Part shown: positions 43,397 to 55,166 of the stretch, one piece after another
Layout of the letters: each line of letters starts with the position of its first letter
Position numbering within the stretch: the first letter of the stretch is position 1
Origin: Roseiarcus sp963709655
Lineage (GTDB): Bacteria; Pseudomonadota; Alphaproteobacteria; Rhizobiales; Beijerinckiaceae
Assembly: GCA_963709655.1 (NCBI GenBank)
Contig: CAVPXF010000053.1
Coordinates: 496,001 to 560,000 of the forward strand
Length of the DNA stretch: 64,000 nucleotides
Direction: 5' to 3'
The notes under the pieces: generated by a model
What the model was told of the DNA's origin: nothing
Databases searched by the model: none
The model's input: only the letters and a program-made list of their open reading frames with translations
Program-made: the position numbers and the translations under genes

Positions 43397-44835
43397 GCCG
43401 CCTCCGCCAAAGCCTTGCGCGCCTCGTCCGCGTCGCTGAACGGCAGCACCGCGCTTCCGACGATCTGCCCGGTTTCGTGGCCCTTGCCCGCGATCATCAG
43501 CGCGTCGCCCGGCTTTAGCATCGCCACGCCGGCCCGGATCGCTTCGGCCCGGTCGCCGATCTCGATCGCTCCAGGCGCGGCGGCCAGAATTTGGGCGCGG
43601 ATCGCCGCAGGGTTTTCCGAGCGCGGATTGTCGTCGGTGACGATCACGACGTCGGCCGCGCGCGTCGCGATCTCCCCCATGATCGCGCGCTTGCCGGCGT
43701 CGCGGTCGCCCCCGCAGCCGAAGGCGACGATCAGCCGTCCCCGCACGTAGGGGCGGAGGGCGGCCAGCGCCTTCTCCAGCGCGTCGGGCTTATGGGCGTA
43801 ATCGACGAACACGCCGGCGCCCCGCGCTTCGCCGACCCGCTCGAGCCGCCCCGGCGCGCCTTCGAGCCGCTGCAGCGCGTGAAAGACCGCGTCGGCTTCC
43901 GAGCCCGTCGCGACGCACAAGGCCGCCGCCACCAGGGCGTTGGAAATCTGGAAATCGCCCGGCAGAGGTAGGCGCACCCGTCGCCTGCGCCCGCCGAATT
44001 CGAGGTCGATGGTCGAAGCGAGGCCGTCGCGGACGACGCCTGCGAGCCGGATTGCCTCGCCCTTCCTGCCGACCGAGAGGACGATGAGCCCACGCGCCCG
44101 CGCGGCCTCGATTGCACGCGGGGCGATCTCGGCGTCAGCGTCGACGATCGCCGGCGCGCCTGCCGGCAAGAGGTCCCGGAAGAGCCGGAGCTTGGCTGCC
44201 AGGTAATGCTCGACCGTCGCGTGATAATCCATGTGGTCGCGGCTGAGATTGGTGAAGGCGCCGGCGGCAAGCCGCACGCCGTCAAGCCGCTTCTGGTCCA
44301 GCCCGTGTGAGGACGCCTCCATCGCGAGATGCGTGACGCCCGCTTCGGCGAGCGCCTGCAGCGTTCGGTGGAGGGTCACTGGATCAGGGGTGGTCAGCGA
44401 GCCGTAGACCGTGATCGGCCGCGAGACGACGCCGATCGTGCCGAGCGCCGCCAATTCCCGGCCGACCGCCGCCCAGATCTGGCGGACGAACGCGGCGACC
44501 GAGGTCTTGCCGCTGGTGCCGGTGACCGCAACGATCGTCTCGGGCTGGCGCGGATAAAGCCGGGCCGCAGCCCGCGCCAAGGCCAGGCGCGCGTCGACGA
44601 CATGCACGAACGGTGCGCTTTCGGACGGCGCCCTTCGCTCGGCGACGATCGCGCTCGCCCCGCGCTGAAGCGCGTCCGCAATGTGTCTCAGTCCGTCGTC
44701 CCTCGCCCCGGCGAGCGCGAAGAAGACGTCGCCGGGCTCGACCTTGCGGCTGTCGAAGGCCACGCCGCCCACGGGCCGACACGCGAGCGCCGCATCCGCC
44801 GCCGTCAATTCCACGATGTCGCCGAGCCAAGTCAT
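43393..44835 (-). CDS. murE: MurE, meso-diaminopimelate-adding ligase
   Basis: Cytoplasmic Mur ligase of 480 residues. The N-terminal domain has FDSRKVEPGDVFFALAG, the P-loop is TGTSGKTSVAAFV near residue 105, and the substrate-selecting DNPRSENP near 400 is the diaminopimelate-type signature. Start ATG 44835 gives the conserved TWLGDIVEL; the frame continues upstream to 44880 without family support. It overlaps murF and follows ftsI by 10 bp. Confidence 0.95.
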   Translation of the reverse strand: MTWLGDIVELTAADAALACRPVGGVAFDSRKVEPGDVFFALAGARDDGLRHIADALQRGASAIVAERRAPSESAPFVHVVDARLALARAAARLYPRQPETIVAVTGTSGKTSVAAFVRQIWAAVGRELAALGTIGVVSRPITVYGSLTTPDPVTLHRTLQALAEAGVTHLAMEASSHGLDQKRLDGVRLAAGAFTNLSRDHMDYHATVEHYLAAKLRLFRDLLPAGAPAIVDADAEIAPRAIEAARARGLIVLSVGRKGEAIRLAGVVRDGLASTIDLEFGGRRRRVRLPLPGDFQISNALVAAALCVATGSEADAVFHALQRLEGAPGRLERVGEARGAGVFVDYAHKPDALEKALAALRPYVRGRLIVAFGCGGDRDAGKRAIMGEIATRAADVVIVTDDNPRSENPAAIRAQILAAAPGAIEIGDRAEAIRAGVAMLKPGDALMIAGKGHETGQIVGSAVLPFSDADEARKALAEAA

Positions 44836-44845
44836 GCCGTCGCGT

Positions 44846-46756
44846 CTACTCCTTGCCGATCTTGTCGGCGTCGGCTCCATAGCCCAAGCGGGCGATGATG
44901 GGGAATGGATTCGTGGGCGCGTCCTTCATCGGCGGCACGCCTTCCAGCGGCTCGATTCGGCGGATTAGCGCGCCCGTCGTCCGGCCGGCGTTCCACGCGG
45001 CGGTGTGGTACCCGTAATCCCCGGGCGCCGCCTGCGGATCGTCGTAAATCGCCATGAAGAGGTATTTCGGCTTCTCCGCCGGGGTGATGGCCATAAAAGT
45101 GGTGAACACGCGATCCTGAGAATAATGGCCGTGGATGATCTTGTCAGCGGTGCCGGTCTTGCCGCCGACGTAGTAGCCTGGAACGTTGGCGAAGCTCGCC
45201 GAGCCGTGGGTCGCGTTCGAGCGCATGAGATAGCGCATCGATTCCGAGGTCTGCTCGCTCACCACGCGGTGGCTGATCTTGTCGGCCTCCGCCTGGGAGC
45301 GCATGAGGAAGGTCGGCGGCATCATCTTGCCGCCGTTGACCAGCGCGGAGACCGCCATCACCGCCTGGATCGGGGCGACGTTGAGGCCCTGGCCGAAGGC
45401 GATGGTCATGGTGTTGAGTTCGCCCCAGCGCTTCGGCACCAGTGGCTCGGCGTTCTCCGGCAGTTCGGTCCGCAGCCGGTCGAGCTGCCCCATCTTCCTC
45501 AGGAACGCCTTGTGACCCTCGACGCCGACCATCAGCGCCATGCGCGCGGTGCCGATGTTGGAGGAATGGGTGAAAACTTCCGGCACAGTCAAGATGCGGT
45601 GCGTGGCGTGGAAGTCGTGGATGGTGAAGCGGCCGTAGCGCAGGCTGTCGCGGGCGTCGATCCGGGAGCCGAGATTGACCTTGCCCGATTCCAGCGCCAT
45701 CGCAATCGACAGCGCCTTGAAGGTCGAGCCCATTTCGTACACGCCGACGCAGATGCGGTTGATGCGCGTGGGATCATGCGCGTCGATCGGCTGGTTCGGA
45801 TCGTAGTCGGGCAGCGATTCGAGCGCAATGACCTCGCCGGTGTTGACGTCCATCACAATGCCGGCCGCCGCTTTGGCCTTCCAATGCTCCATGCCGTTCA
45901 TCAGCTCGTCGCGTAGCGCGTGGGTCACCATGAGGTCGAGCGACAAGCGTACCGGTTTCAGGCTCTCCGGGTCGACGACGAAGCCCGGAACGTGCGGATC
46001 GGTCAGACTTTGCTCATCGAGATATTTCTCCATGCCGGCGATGCCGATATTGTCCTTGTCGACGTAGCCGAGGACGTGGGCGGCGATCGGGCCGTTCGGA
46101 TAGACGCGTTTGTTCTCGGGCAGGAATCCCACGCCCGGAAGACCAAGATGAAAGATCTCCGCCTGCTCCTTGGGCGTGATCTGGCGCTTGACCCAGACGA
46201 AGCCCTTCTTCGAGCCGAGCCGCTCGCGCAATTCCTTGGCGTCGACATCGGGCAGCACGGCAGTGATGAGTTCGACCGCCTCGTCCTTGTCGATGATCCG
46301 GTTCGGCTCGGCGAACACCGACATGGTCTTGACGTCGGTGGCGAGAATTTCGCCATTGCGGTCGAGCAGATCCGGCCGCGCCCCGGAGACCGCTTGGTCG
46401 GCGGCGTCCTTCAGCGACTGAGGCGGATCGTGCGACACGCCGAGCACGACGAGCTTCACCACGAGCGCCGCATAGGCGACGGCCATGCCGAGCGAGAGGG
46501 TGCGGATGCGCGCGCCCGAGCGATCGAGCCGCGTCAACAGCAGGGCGCGGGCGAAGGCCCTCAGGTTGGCGAGGGTCAGGATCGAGCGCAGGGTCGTGCG
46601 CGGCCGGTCGGGCGACGGCGGTTCGAGATCGACGCCGAAGTTCTGCGGCACGTGGCGATGAAAGAGCGCGATCGAGGCGCGGCCGATCGGTCCTCGCCTG
46701 CGGCGGCGTCCCGCTGTCCCCCGGCTTGCGCTGATCGGCGAGTCGGCCATGCTCAT
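44846..46756 (-). CDS. ftsI: FtsI (PBP3), septal transpeptidase
   Basis: Bitopic inner-membrane penicillin-binding protein of 636 residues that crosslinks septal peptidoglycan with FtsW. A basic cytoplasmic N-terminus of about 80 residues precedes the membrane helix (MAVAYAALVVKLVVLGV). The pedestal domain is followed by the transpeptidase motifs GSTFKAL (near residue 343), SSN (near 393) and GGKTGTAD (near 532). The ATG at 46756 overlaps the ftsL stop as ATGA; an in-frame ATG at 46750 is an alternative. Confidence 0.95.
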   Translation of the reverse strand: MSMADSPISASRGTAGRRRRRGPIGRASIALFHRHVPQNFGVDLEPPSPDRPRTTLRSILTLANLRAFARALLLTRLDRSGARIRTLSLGMAVAYAALVVKLVVLGVSHDPPQSLKDAADQAVSGARPDLLDRNGEILATDVKTMSVFAEPNRIIDKDEAVELITAVLPDVDAKELRERLGSKKGFVWVKRQITPKEQAEIFHLGLPGVGFLPENKRVYPNGPIAAHVLGYVDKDNIGIAGMEKYLDEQSLTDPHVPGFVVDPESLKPVRLSLDLMVTHALRDELMNGMEHWKAKAAAGIVMDVNTGEVIALESLPDYDPNQPIDAHDPTRINRICVGVYEMGSTFKALSIAMALESGKVNLGSRIDARDSLRYGRFTIHDFHATHRILTVPEVFTHSSNIGTARMALMVGVEGHKAFLRKMGQLDRLRTELPENAEPLVPKRWGELNTMTIAFGQGLNVAPIQAVMAVSALVNGGKMMPPTFLMRSQAEADKISHRVVSEQTSESMRYLMRSNATHGSASFANVPGYYVGGKTGTADKIIHGHYSQDRVFTTFMAITPAEKPKYLFMAIYDDPQAAPGDYGYHTAAWNAGRTTGALIRRIEPLEGVPPMKDAPTNPFPIIARLGYGADADKIGKE

Positions 46757-47136
46757 CTCACTGCCGGAGTGGCGCCGCCGGCTTCAGCGGCAGGGGTCTC
46801 ATTGTCCTTGTTGAACCCGAGCGACTCGAGCGTGCGGCCGATGGAATCGACTTTCGGCTGGGCGTCGGGAAGTTCATCGACGGTGGCGATCTGCGACAGC
46901 GTCAGCGGCTGCATGCCGAGCTTGGCGTCGGCAAGCTGCTGGATGCGGTCCGGACGGGCGAGATGAGCGTATTCGGCGCGCAACAGGTTGATCGCGTCCT
47001 TCTCTTTGTTGATCAGATGACGGGTCTTCACCAGCTGCTCCGAAGCGTAGATCGTTCGGTACTTGACGCCGTAGACATAGGCCGCCGAGCCGATCAGCGC
47101 CGCGATCGCCGCGGCATGCATGAGCCGCAAGATCAT
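46753..47136 (-). CDS. ftsL: FtsL, divisome coiled-coil protein
   Basis: Small bitopic division protein of 127 residues. It has an N-terminal membrane helix (LMHAAAIAALIGSAAYVYGV) and a periplasmic coiled coil (LINKEKDAINLLRAEYAHLA), followed by RPDRIQQLADAKLGMQPL, the usual FtsL end. Its C-terminal extension is disordered. Position between rsmH and ftsI with four-base overlaps confirms the identity. Confidence 0.92.
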   Translation of the reverse strand: MILRLMHAAAIAALIGSAAYVYGVKYRTIYASEQLVKTRHLINKEKDAINLLRAEYAHLARPDRIQQLADAKLGMQPLTLSQIATVDELPDAQPKVDSIGRTLESLGFNKDNETPAAEAGGATPAVR

Positions 47137-48140
47137 CCGTGTCTCCCCCTGCGCGCCGGCAGGCGCGTCAACGCGACGATCCCATCCCCGGCGGCGCTCG
47201 CAGGCGCGTCGAGCCGGGTCGCGCAGCGGAGCTTTGCCGATCGCGCGCGCGGATTGGCCGCCGTCTCGGCGTCGCTCGGTTCGATCGGCTGGCCGCGCGG
47301 CACGTCGAAGGTGGGCGCCGGCTCGGCCGGCTCCCCCGGCAGGCGGCGCGACACGGCCTGGCCGCGGCCCGACCGGCCGGCCAAAAACTGTTTGACGATC
47401 CGGTCCTCGAGCGAATGGAAGGTCACCACGGCCAGCCGCCCGCCGGGCTTCAGCAGCCGTTCGGCGGCGATCAGTCCGCGCAGGAGCTCGCCGAGCTCGT
47501 CGTTGACGGCGATGCGCAGGGCCTGAAAGGTCCGGGTCGCCGGATGTGTGAGTTCCCCGCGCCGGGCCGGGGCGACCCGGGCGATCATCCCGGCAAGCTG
47601 ACGCGTGCTGACGTACGGGGCCGCGATCCGGTCGGCGACGATGGCGCGCGCGATGCGGCGCGCGGCGCGCTCCTCGCCGAAATGGAACAGGATGTCGGCG
47701 ATCGTCTCCTCGTCCTCGTCGCGCAGGATATCGGCAGCGGAGCGGCCTGCGCTCTCCATCCGCATGTCGAGTGGCGCGTCGAAGCGCAGCGAAAACCCTC
47801 GATCCGCCTCGTCGAGCTGCATCGAGGACACGCCGACGTCGAGGACCACACCCTCGACCGATTGGAGTCCGAGGCCGCGCGCTGCCGTTTCGAGCGCGCC
47901 GAATCGCGCTTCAACAAGGCTCAGGCGTCCGCGCGATCGGGCCACGAGATCGGCGCCGGCGCGGATCGCCGCAGGATCGCGGTCGAGCGCGACGACGTCA
48001 GCGCCACGGTCGAGCAGGGCGCGCGTATATCCGCCTGCGCCAAATGTGCCGTCGACGATCGTCGCGCCGGGACTCGGATCGAGAGCGTCTAGGACCTCGG
48101 CCAGCAAGACGGGCGTGTGGCGTGGCGCGTCGCTGGTCAT
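47133..48140 (-). CDS. rsmH: RsmH (MraW), 16S rRNA C1402 methyltransferase
   Basis: S-adenosylmethionine-dependent N4-methyltransferase of 335 residues. The SAM site is DGTFGAGGYTRALL near residue 30. Family stretches VLDVGVSSMQLDEADRGFS, QALRIAVNDELGELLRGL and VVTFHSLEDRIVKQF follow in order. Start ATG 48140 overlaps the mraZ stop by four bases; a longer open frame runs upstream across mraZ but is not conserved. Confidence 0.95.
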   Translation of the reverse strand: MTSDAPRHTPVLLAEVLDALDPSPGATIVDGTFGAGGYTRALLDRGADVVALDRDPAAIRAGADLVARSRGRLSLVEARFGALETAARGLGLQSVEGVVLDVGVSSMQLDEADRGFSLRFDAPLDMRMESAGRSAADILRDEDEETIADILFHFGEERAARRIARAIVADRIAAPYVSTRQLAGMIARVAPARRGELTHPATRTFQALRIAVNDELGELLRGLIAAERLLKPGGRLAVVTFHSLEDRIVKQFLAGRSGRGQAVSRRLPGEPAEPAPTFDVPRGQPIEPSDAETAANPRARSAKLRCATRLDAPASAAGDGIVALTRLPARRGRHG

Positions 48141-48589
48141 GCCGGCGCCTCGGCGCCCTGCGCCCGCAGGCGTCGCACCCGCTCCCGCGCCGCCTCGAGA
48201 TGCGTCGCGAATCGCGGCGGCGCCCAAATCTGGAATTTGTGTCCCTGCCCGACGAACACCGCTTCGTGATCGAGCCCGAGCGACGTCTTGATCCGGTCGT
48301 CCAGCGTCACGCGTCCCTCCGAGTCCATGCGCAGGATCTCGCTCGTGCCGAGGAGCGCGGTCGCGAAGGCGTCGCGCGCCGGCGAGAAGGGCGGCAGGGA
48401 GGCCAGCAGCGCGTCGATCTCCGCCAGGAGCTTCAGGCCGCCGCAGTCGAGCGCCGGCGCATCGAGGGACGGATAGGCGTAGACGCCCTCGAATCCGTCC
48501 TTCGCCAGAGCCTGCCGGAACGGCGCCGGAACGGATATCCGCCCCTTGGCGTCGAAGCGATGGGTGAAATGCGAGAGGAATCGGTCCAC
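48137..48589 (-). CDS. mraZ: MraZ, transcription regulator of the dcw cluster
   Basis: A SpoVT/AbrB-type regulator with two DNA-binding repeats, 150 residues from GTG 48589 (MDRFLSHFTHRFDAKGRISV). The second repeat contains ILRMDSEGRVTLDDRIK. A TTG at 48607 would add six residues, but orthologues begin at the DRFLSHF stretch and GGGGGG lies just before the GTG. MraZ rings repress their own cluster by binding short TGGG repeats, which are present just upstream. Confidence 0.92.
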   Translation of the reverse strand: MDRFLSHFTHRFDAKGRISVPAPFRQALAKDGFEGVYAYPSLDAPALDCGGLKLLAEIDALLASLPPFSPARDAFATALLGTSEILRMDSEGRVTLDDRIKTSLGLDHEAVFVGQGHKFQIWAPPRFATHLEAARERVRRLRAQGAEAPA

Positions 48590-48678
48590 GAGGCCCCCCG
48601 ACGCCAAAAGCCGCCGCGGCCGGACGAGCGAGACTCGACGACGGCGGCGCTAAGACGCGGTCTGTTGACGGGATGGCG

Positions 48679-48708
48679 TGGGATATCATGGGACCCCGTG
48701 GGCGTCAA
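48679..48708 (-). promoter_or_regulatory. mraZ promoter with TGGG operator repeats
   Basis: On the minus strand TTGACG (48708-48703) and TATCCC (48685-48680) are spaced by 17 bp. Within the same 30 bp, TGGG occurs at 48679, 48689 and 48699, exactly 10 bp apart, the spacing known for MraZ operators (TGGGN with 5-bp gaps). The boxes read on the plus strand, opposite to mraZ. The rest of 48590-48921 holds the leader and nothing else I recognise. Confidence 0.72.
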
Positions 48709-48921
48709 ACAATGCGCCGGCGATTCCCGCCCCCGGAACCTGCCTTGACGTCATTAGGGGTTGTTAAGGTTAATCTTCCGTTAGGGCGGGGCGAACGCAC
48801 GGAGACTGCCGGGGTGAGACGTCAATTTTCCTTTGGACGAGTCAGGAGCTTACTGTCGCCCTTCGCGCCTGCGAAAGGCATGCTAGGATGGCGCCGAACC
48901 CGACCTCTGCCCCTCCCGTCC

Positions 48922-50148
48922 ATGCCCCCTTTCACTGTGCAACTCGTACCCTCCATCGCCGACCTGGACCCGGCGGCGTGGGACGCTTGCGCCAATCCGC
49001 CTGGGATCTCCGAAAGCGAGGCCGAAGGCGAACGGTTCAACCCGTTTGTCACGCATGCGTTTTTGCACGCGCTTGAGGCCTCGGGCTCGACCGGGGGCCG
49101 GTCGGGCTGGACGCCCGCGCATGTGCTCGTCGAGGATGGCGGGCGGATCGTCGCCGCCGCGCCGTCCTATCTCAAAAGCCACAGCATGGGCGAGTACGTC
49201 TTCGATCATGCCTGGGCCGACGCCTACGCGCGAGCGGGCGGCGACTACTATCCGAAGCTTCAGGTCGCAGTCCCCTTCACGCCGGCGACCGGCCGACGCC
49301 TGCTGGCCGCGCGCGACGCACCGGAGGGGGCGCTGGAGGCGCTGGTCGCAGGACTGCGCGAGGTGCGCCGGCAGGCCGAGGCGTCCTCGATTCACGTCAC
49401 GTTCCCGACTGCCGAGGACGCCTCGCGGCTCGAGAGAATGGGCTTCCTGGTGCGCCATGGCGAACAGTTCCACTTCCTGTGTGACGGGTTCGCGAATTTC
49501 GACGACTTCCTGGCGGCCTTGGCCTCCCGCAAGCGCAAGAGCATCAAGCGCGAACGCCGGGACGCGCTCGGCGATGAGGTCACGATCGAATGGGTGACCG
49601 GTTCTTCAATAAAGCCAGCGCACTGGGACGCGTTCTTCACGTTCTACATGGATACGGGGTCGCGCAAATGGGGCCGGCCGTACCTGAACCGCAAATTTTT
49701 TGCCCTGGTCGGGGTCACCCTCGCCGACCGAATCCTGCTCGTCATGGCCAAACGCGGCGGACGCTACATCGCCGGCGCGATCAACTTCATCGGCGACGAC
49801 GCGCTCTATGGCCGCAATTGGGGCGCCATCGAGGAGCGGCCCTTTCTCCATTTTGAGGTCTGCTATTATCAAGCGATCGACTTCGCGCTGAGCCGCGGCC
49901 TGAAGCGTGTCGAAGCCGGCGCGCAGGGGGAGCACAAGCTTGCCCGCGGCTATCGTCCGGTCGTCACCTATTCGGCGCATGAATTCGACGACGCGCGGCT
50001 CGAGCGCGCGGTCGCCGATTATCTGAGGCACGAAAGGTCGGCGGTCGCGCGCACCATAGCGCATTACGAGAGTCATGCCCCGTTCCGGCGGGGCGAAGAC
50101 GGCAAAGCCGAGACGCTGGGAGAAAACTTTGACGACGCCGACCTATGA
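48922..50148 (+). CDS. GNAT-like protein (peptidogalycan biosynthesis/COG3146 type)
   Basis: A 408-residue protein of the FemAB/GNAT-like COG3146 family. Typical stretches are NPFVTHAFLHALEASGS near residue 40, FDHAWADAYARAGGDYYPKL near 95, FDDFLAALASRKRKSIKRER near 195, and FYMDTGSRKWGRPYLNRKFF near 240. FEVCYYQAIDFALSRGLKRV and GAQGEHKLARGY follow. The biochemical role is unsettled; an amino-acyl or acyl transfer is likely. ATG 48922 starts the conserved domain. It overlaps the HIT gene by 20 bp. Confidence 0.85.
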   Translation: MPPFTVQLVPSIADLDPAAWDACANPPGISESEAEGERFNPFVTHAFLHALEASGSTGGRSGWTPAHVLVEDGGRIVAAAPSYLKSHSMGEYVFDHAWADAYARAGGDYYPKLQVAVPFTPATGRRLLAARDAPEGALEALVAGLREVRRQAEASSIHVTFPTAEDASRLERMGFLVRHGEQFHFLCDGFANFDDFLAALASRKRKSIKRERRDALGDEVTIEWVTGSSIKPAHWDAFFTFYMDTGSRKWGRPYLNRKFFALVGVTLADRILLVMAKRGGRYIAGAINFIGDDALYGRNWGAIEERPFLHFEVCYYQAIDFALSRGLKRVEAGAQGEHKLARGYRPVVTYSAHEFDDARLERAVADYLRHERSAVARTIAHYESHAPFRRGEDGKAETLGENFDDADL

Positions 50149-50563
50149 TGCCGACAACATCTTCGCCAAGATCCTGCGCGGCGAGGCCCCCTGCACCAAG
50201 ATTTACGAGGACGACGTTTCGCTCGCCTTCCTCGACGTGATGCCGCGCGCCGACGGCCATACGCTGGTGATCCCAAAGGTCGCCGCCCGCAATCTGCTCG
50301 ACATCGCCCCCGCCGACCTCGCCCGCTTGACGCCGTCGGTGCAGACCGTGGCGCATGCGGTCATGACTGGCATGCAGGCCGAAGGCGTCGTCATTCAGCA
50401 GTTCAACGAGGCGGCGAGCGGCCAACAGGTCTTCCATCTCCATTTCCATATCCTGCCGTGCTGGACCGGAGTCGCGATCCGGCCGCCCGGAGGCCCGTTC
50501 CAGAGCGCCGAAGCGCTTCGCCCTTTCGCCGAGCGGATCATCCCCGCCCTTGCCGCCCGCTGA
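50129..50563 (+). CDS. HIT-family nucleotide hydrolase
   Basis: A 144-residue histidine-triad protein. It has the N-terminal DADNIFAKILRGEAPCTKIY, the middle GHTLVIPKVAARNLLD and the catalytic triad HLHFHILP near residue 105. Such enzymes hydrolyse adenosine phosphoramidates or related nucleotides. The start is TTG at 50129 with GGGAG six bases upstream, overlapping the GNAT-like gene. Confidence 0.9.
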   Translation: MTTPTYDADNIFAKILRGEAPCTKIYEDDVSLAFLDVMPRADGHTLVIPKVAARNLLDIAPADLARLTPSVQTVAHAVMTGMQAEGVVIQQFNEAASGQQVFHLHFHILPCWTGVAIRPPGGPFQSAEALRPFAERIIPALAAR

Positions 50564-50599
50564 GGGCCGACGGGGGGCCGACGCGGGAACGGAGCGCGC

Positions 50600-51292
50600 A
50601 TGATCCACATCCACTACTTCCCGCTGAGCCTCGCCGCTGCAGGGGTGTTTCTCGCCCTCGTCGTCGGACTTGCCATCCTCGCGGCGATCGGGCTCCTGGC
50701 CCACGTTTCGTATGCGCTCGGCCTTCATCCCCTGACGGTGACCCTCATTCTGTTCGCCTCCCTCGTCGGGTCCGCCATCAACGTGCCGCTCGCGCGCCTG
50801 CCCGGGGAAACGATCGTGACCCGCGAGGTCGTGGAGATCATGGGCGTCCCGTTCCTGGCGCCGGCCGCCGTCGACTGGCCGGGAACGGTGCTCGCGATCA
50901 ATATCGGCGGGGCGGTCATCCCAATTCTTTTGTCGTTCTATCTGCTCGTGCGATACGAACTCTGGACGCTGGGCGTGATCGCAGTGGGGATCGTCGCCTT
51001 CTTCGTTCATCAGATGGCGATGCCGGTGCCGGGCATCGGGATTGCGGTTCCGAGATTCGCGCCGCCCCTGCTCGCGGCCTGCGTCGGCCTCGCGCTTTCT
51101 CGCCGCTTCGCCGCGCCGCTCGCCTATGTCGGCGGCAGTCTCGGGGTGCTGGTCGGCGCCGATCTCCTCAATCTCGGCCTGCTGCGGAGCCTCGGCGCTC
51201 CCGTCGCGTCGATCGGCGGCGCCGGGACGTTCGACGGCGTTTTCCTGGCCGGAGTGATCGCGCTGGTGCTGGCGAGCCTTGTCAGCGGTTAA
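50600..51292 (+). CDS. DUF1614 membrane protein
   Basis: A 230-residue inner-membrane protein with six to seven helices and few charged residues. The family-type central stretch ASLVGSAINVPLARLP (near residue 54) and VLAINIGGAVIPILLSFYLL (near 97) support DUF1614. Function is unknown. ATG 50600 follows GGAACGGAG; it is 36 bp after the HIT gene and probably co-transcribed. Confidence 0.8.
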   Translation: MIHIHYFPLSLAAAGVFLALVVGLAILAAIGLLAHVSYALGLHPLTVTLILFASLVGSAINVPLARLPGETIVTREVVEIMGVPFLAPAAVDWPGTVLAINIGGAVIPILLSFYLLVRYELWTLGVIAVGIVAFFVHQMAMPVPGIGIAVPRFAPPLLAACVGLALSRRFAAPLAYVGGSLGVLVGADLLNLGLLRSLGAPVASIGGAGTFDGVFLAGVIALVLASLVSG

Positions 51293-51505
51293 TGGAGGCC
51301 GGATTTCGTCATGTTTACAAGTGTTTGGTTAACCACAAGGGCCCTTTTTGTGGCTATTATGCCACATGCTTGGGCGAAGAGCGCCGAAGACGCTCGCAAA
51401 GGTGGACTTCGCGGTCTCCGAACCCTATAAAAGCGTTGTTGATTTTCACGGGCGACGGCGCGCGTACATATGCGTTAGGCGGAGCCGATCTAAACGGAGA
51501 CGAAA

Positions 51506-52330
51506 ATGACGAAACGTTGGATGATGGGAGTCGCCGCCGCGGCGCTGACCATTGCGACCGCCGTGACTGCTCAGGCTGCTGACCTCCCCACACGTAAGGC
51601 GCCCCCGGCGCCGATCTTTGTGCCCCCGCCCTTCACCTGGACCGGGTTCTACGTCGGTGTGAACGCCGGCGGCATCTTCGGTTCCGGCAGCCGCACGACA
51701 TCGCTGTATGCGCCTGGGCTCGCGTCGTGGATCGCGACCTATTACCCGAGCGCGCTGGGATCGAGCAACACCGGTTTTATCGGCGGCGGTCAGGCAGGCT
51801 ACAACTGGCAGAGCGGCGCCTTCGTGCTCGGCTTAGAAACAGACTTTGACGGGACGACGGCGGGAAAGACTTTCTCTTATACGAGCGCCCCGTTCGCCGC
51901 GGCCACGGGCTTCACAGGCGACATTTTGAACGTGAACGCCAAGGCGAACCTTTCCTGGCTCGGCACGACGCGGGCTCGGATCGGTTTCGTCGCCACTCCG
52001 GACAACCGTCTGATGTTCTATGGAACGGGCGGCGTCGCCTACGGCGGCGGAAGCTCGAACTTCAGCGCCTATGACACCTCCAGCGACTTCTTTTTGTCAG
52101 GCAGCCCCAGCTCTACGCGGGTCGGGTGGACAATCGGCGCGGGCGCCGAATACGCGATCACCAACAACATCACGATCAAGGGCGAATATCTCTATTACAA
52201 CCTCGGCAGCACCTCCTTCACGTCGAGCCCCACCGGCTTAATCGCCACCAACTTCCCGGGGATCGTCGCGACCACCAAGTACACCTTCGACGGTTCGATC
52301 GTCCGCGCCGGCCTCAACTACAAGTTCTGA
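51506..52330 (+). CDS. Outer-membrane beta-barrel protein (Omp25/31-like)
   Basis: Eight-strand-type outer-membrane porin-like protein of 274 residues. The signal peptide ends AQAADLPTRK, a hallmark of rhizobial Omp25/31 proteins. FTWTGFYVGVNAGGIFGSGS begins the barrel, GFIGGGQAGYNWQSG and GTTRARIGFV follow, and the chain ends in FDGSIVRAGLNYKF with the terminal phenylalanine needed for BAM recognition. It is monocistronic, ended by a strong terminator. The 213 bp upstream hold its promoter, which I could not place. Confidence 0.92.
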   Translation: MTKRWMMGVAAAALTIATAVTAQAADLPTRKAPPAPIFVPPPFTWTGFYVGVNAGGIFGSGSRTTSLYAPGLASWIATYYPSALGSSNTGFIGGGQAGYNWQSGAFVLGLETDFDGTTAGKTFSYTSAPFAAATGFTGDILNVNAKANLSWLGTTRARIGFVATPDNRLMFYGTGGVAYGGGSSNFSAYDTSSDFFLSGSPSSTRVGWTIGAGAEYAITNNITIKGEYLYYNLGSTSFTSSPTGLIATNFPGIVATTKYTFDGSIVRAGLNYKF

Positions 52331-52356
52331 TCGCATCGGTCTGATCTGACGTGACG

Positions 52357-52397
52357 AACCGGCGGAAAGGCGAAGGCCTTTCCGCCGGTTTCGTTTT
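52357..52397 (+). terminator. Intrinsic terminator of the outer-membrane protein gene
   Basis: AACCGGCGGAAAGG (52357-52370) pairs with CCTTTCCGCCGGTT (52377-52390) over 14 bp, followed by TCGTTTT. It lies 27 bp past the stop. The remaining 52398-52729, up to the end of the convergent clpA, holds nothing I can support. Confidence 0.88.
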
Positions 52398-52729
52398 GGC
52401 TGGCGTGTCGGACGGGTCGGGTTTGCTTGCCCCCGACAGTGGCGCAAAGCGTTGACCTTCCGGACATCCCGCACGGCGTCCCGATGACCGACCGAGCGGG
52501 CGTCGCGCCGGGGAATCGCGGTCATGCGTTGCAAAACGTTGGTATGGACTCGGCGCCGCATCCGCTTGGCGCGGATGTCCTCGCGAGCGCCGTCGTCGCG
52601 CCGTTCGCTTAAAGTCCGCGGCCTTGGCCAACCCGAGCTGCTTTAACCGGGGCCCTGCGGCAAAAAAAACCGTCTCTCGTGCGGGCGACGAGGGGCGGCG
52701 ATGGTTTCGCGAAAGCTGCAGGGTCAGCG

Positions 52730-55156
<2,427 letters not shown>

Positions 55157-55166
55157 GGGGCGTCTT

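Noticed and set aside
52427..52612. A 61-codon frame between the outer-membrane protein terminator and clpA
   Set aside because: No ribosome site, no family motif, and proline/alanine-rich content typical of chance frames in this genome.
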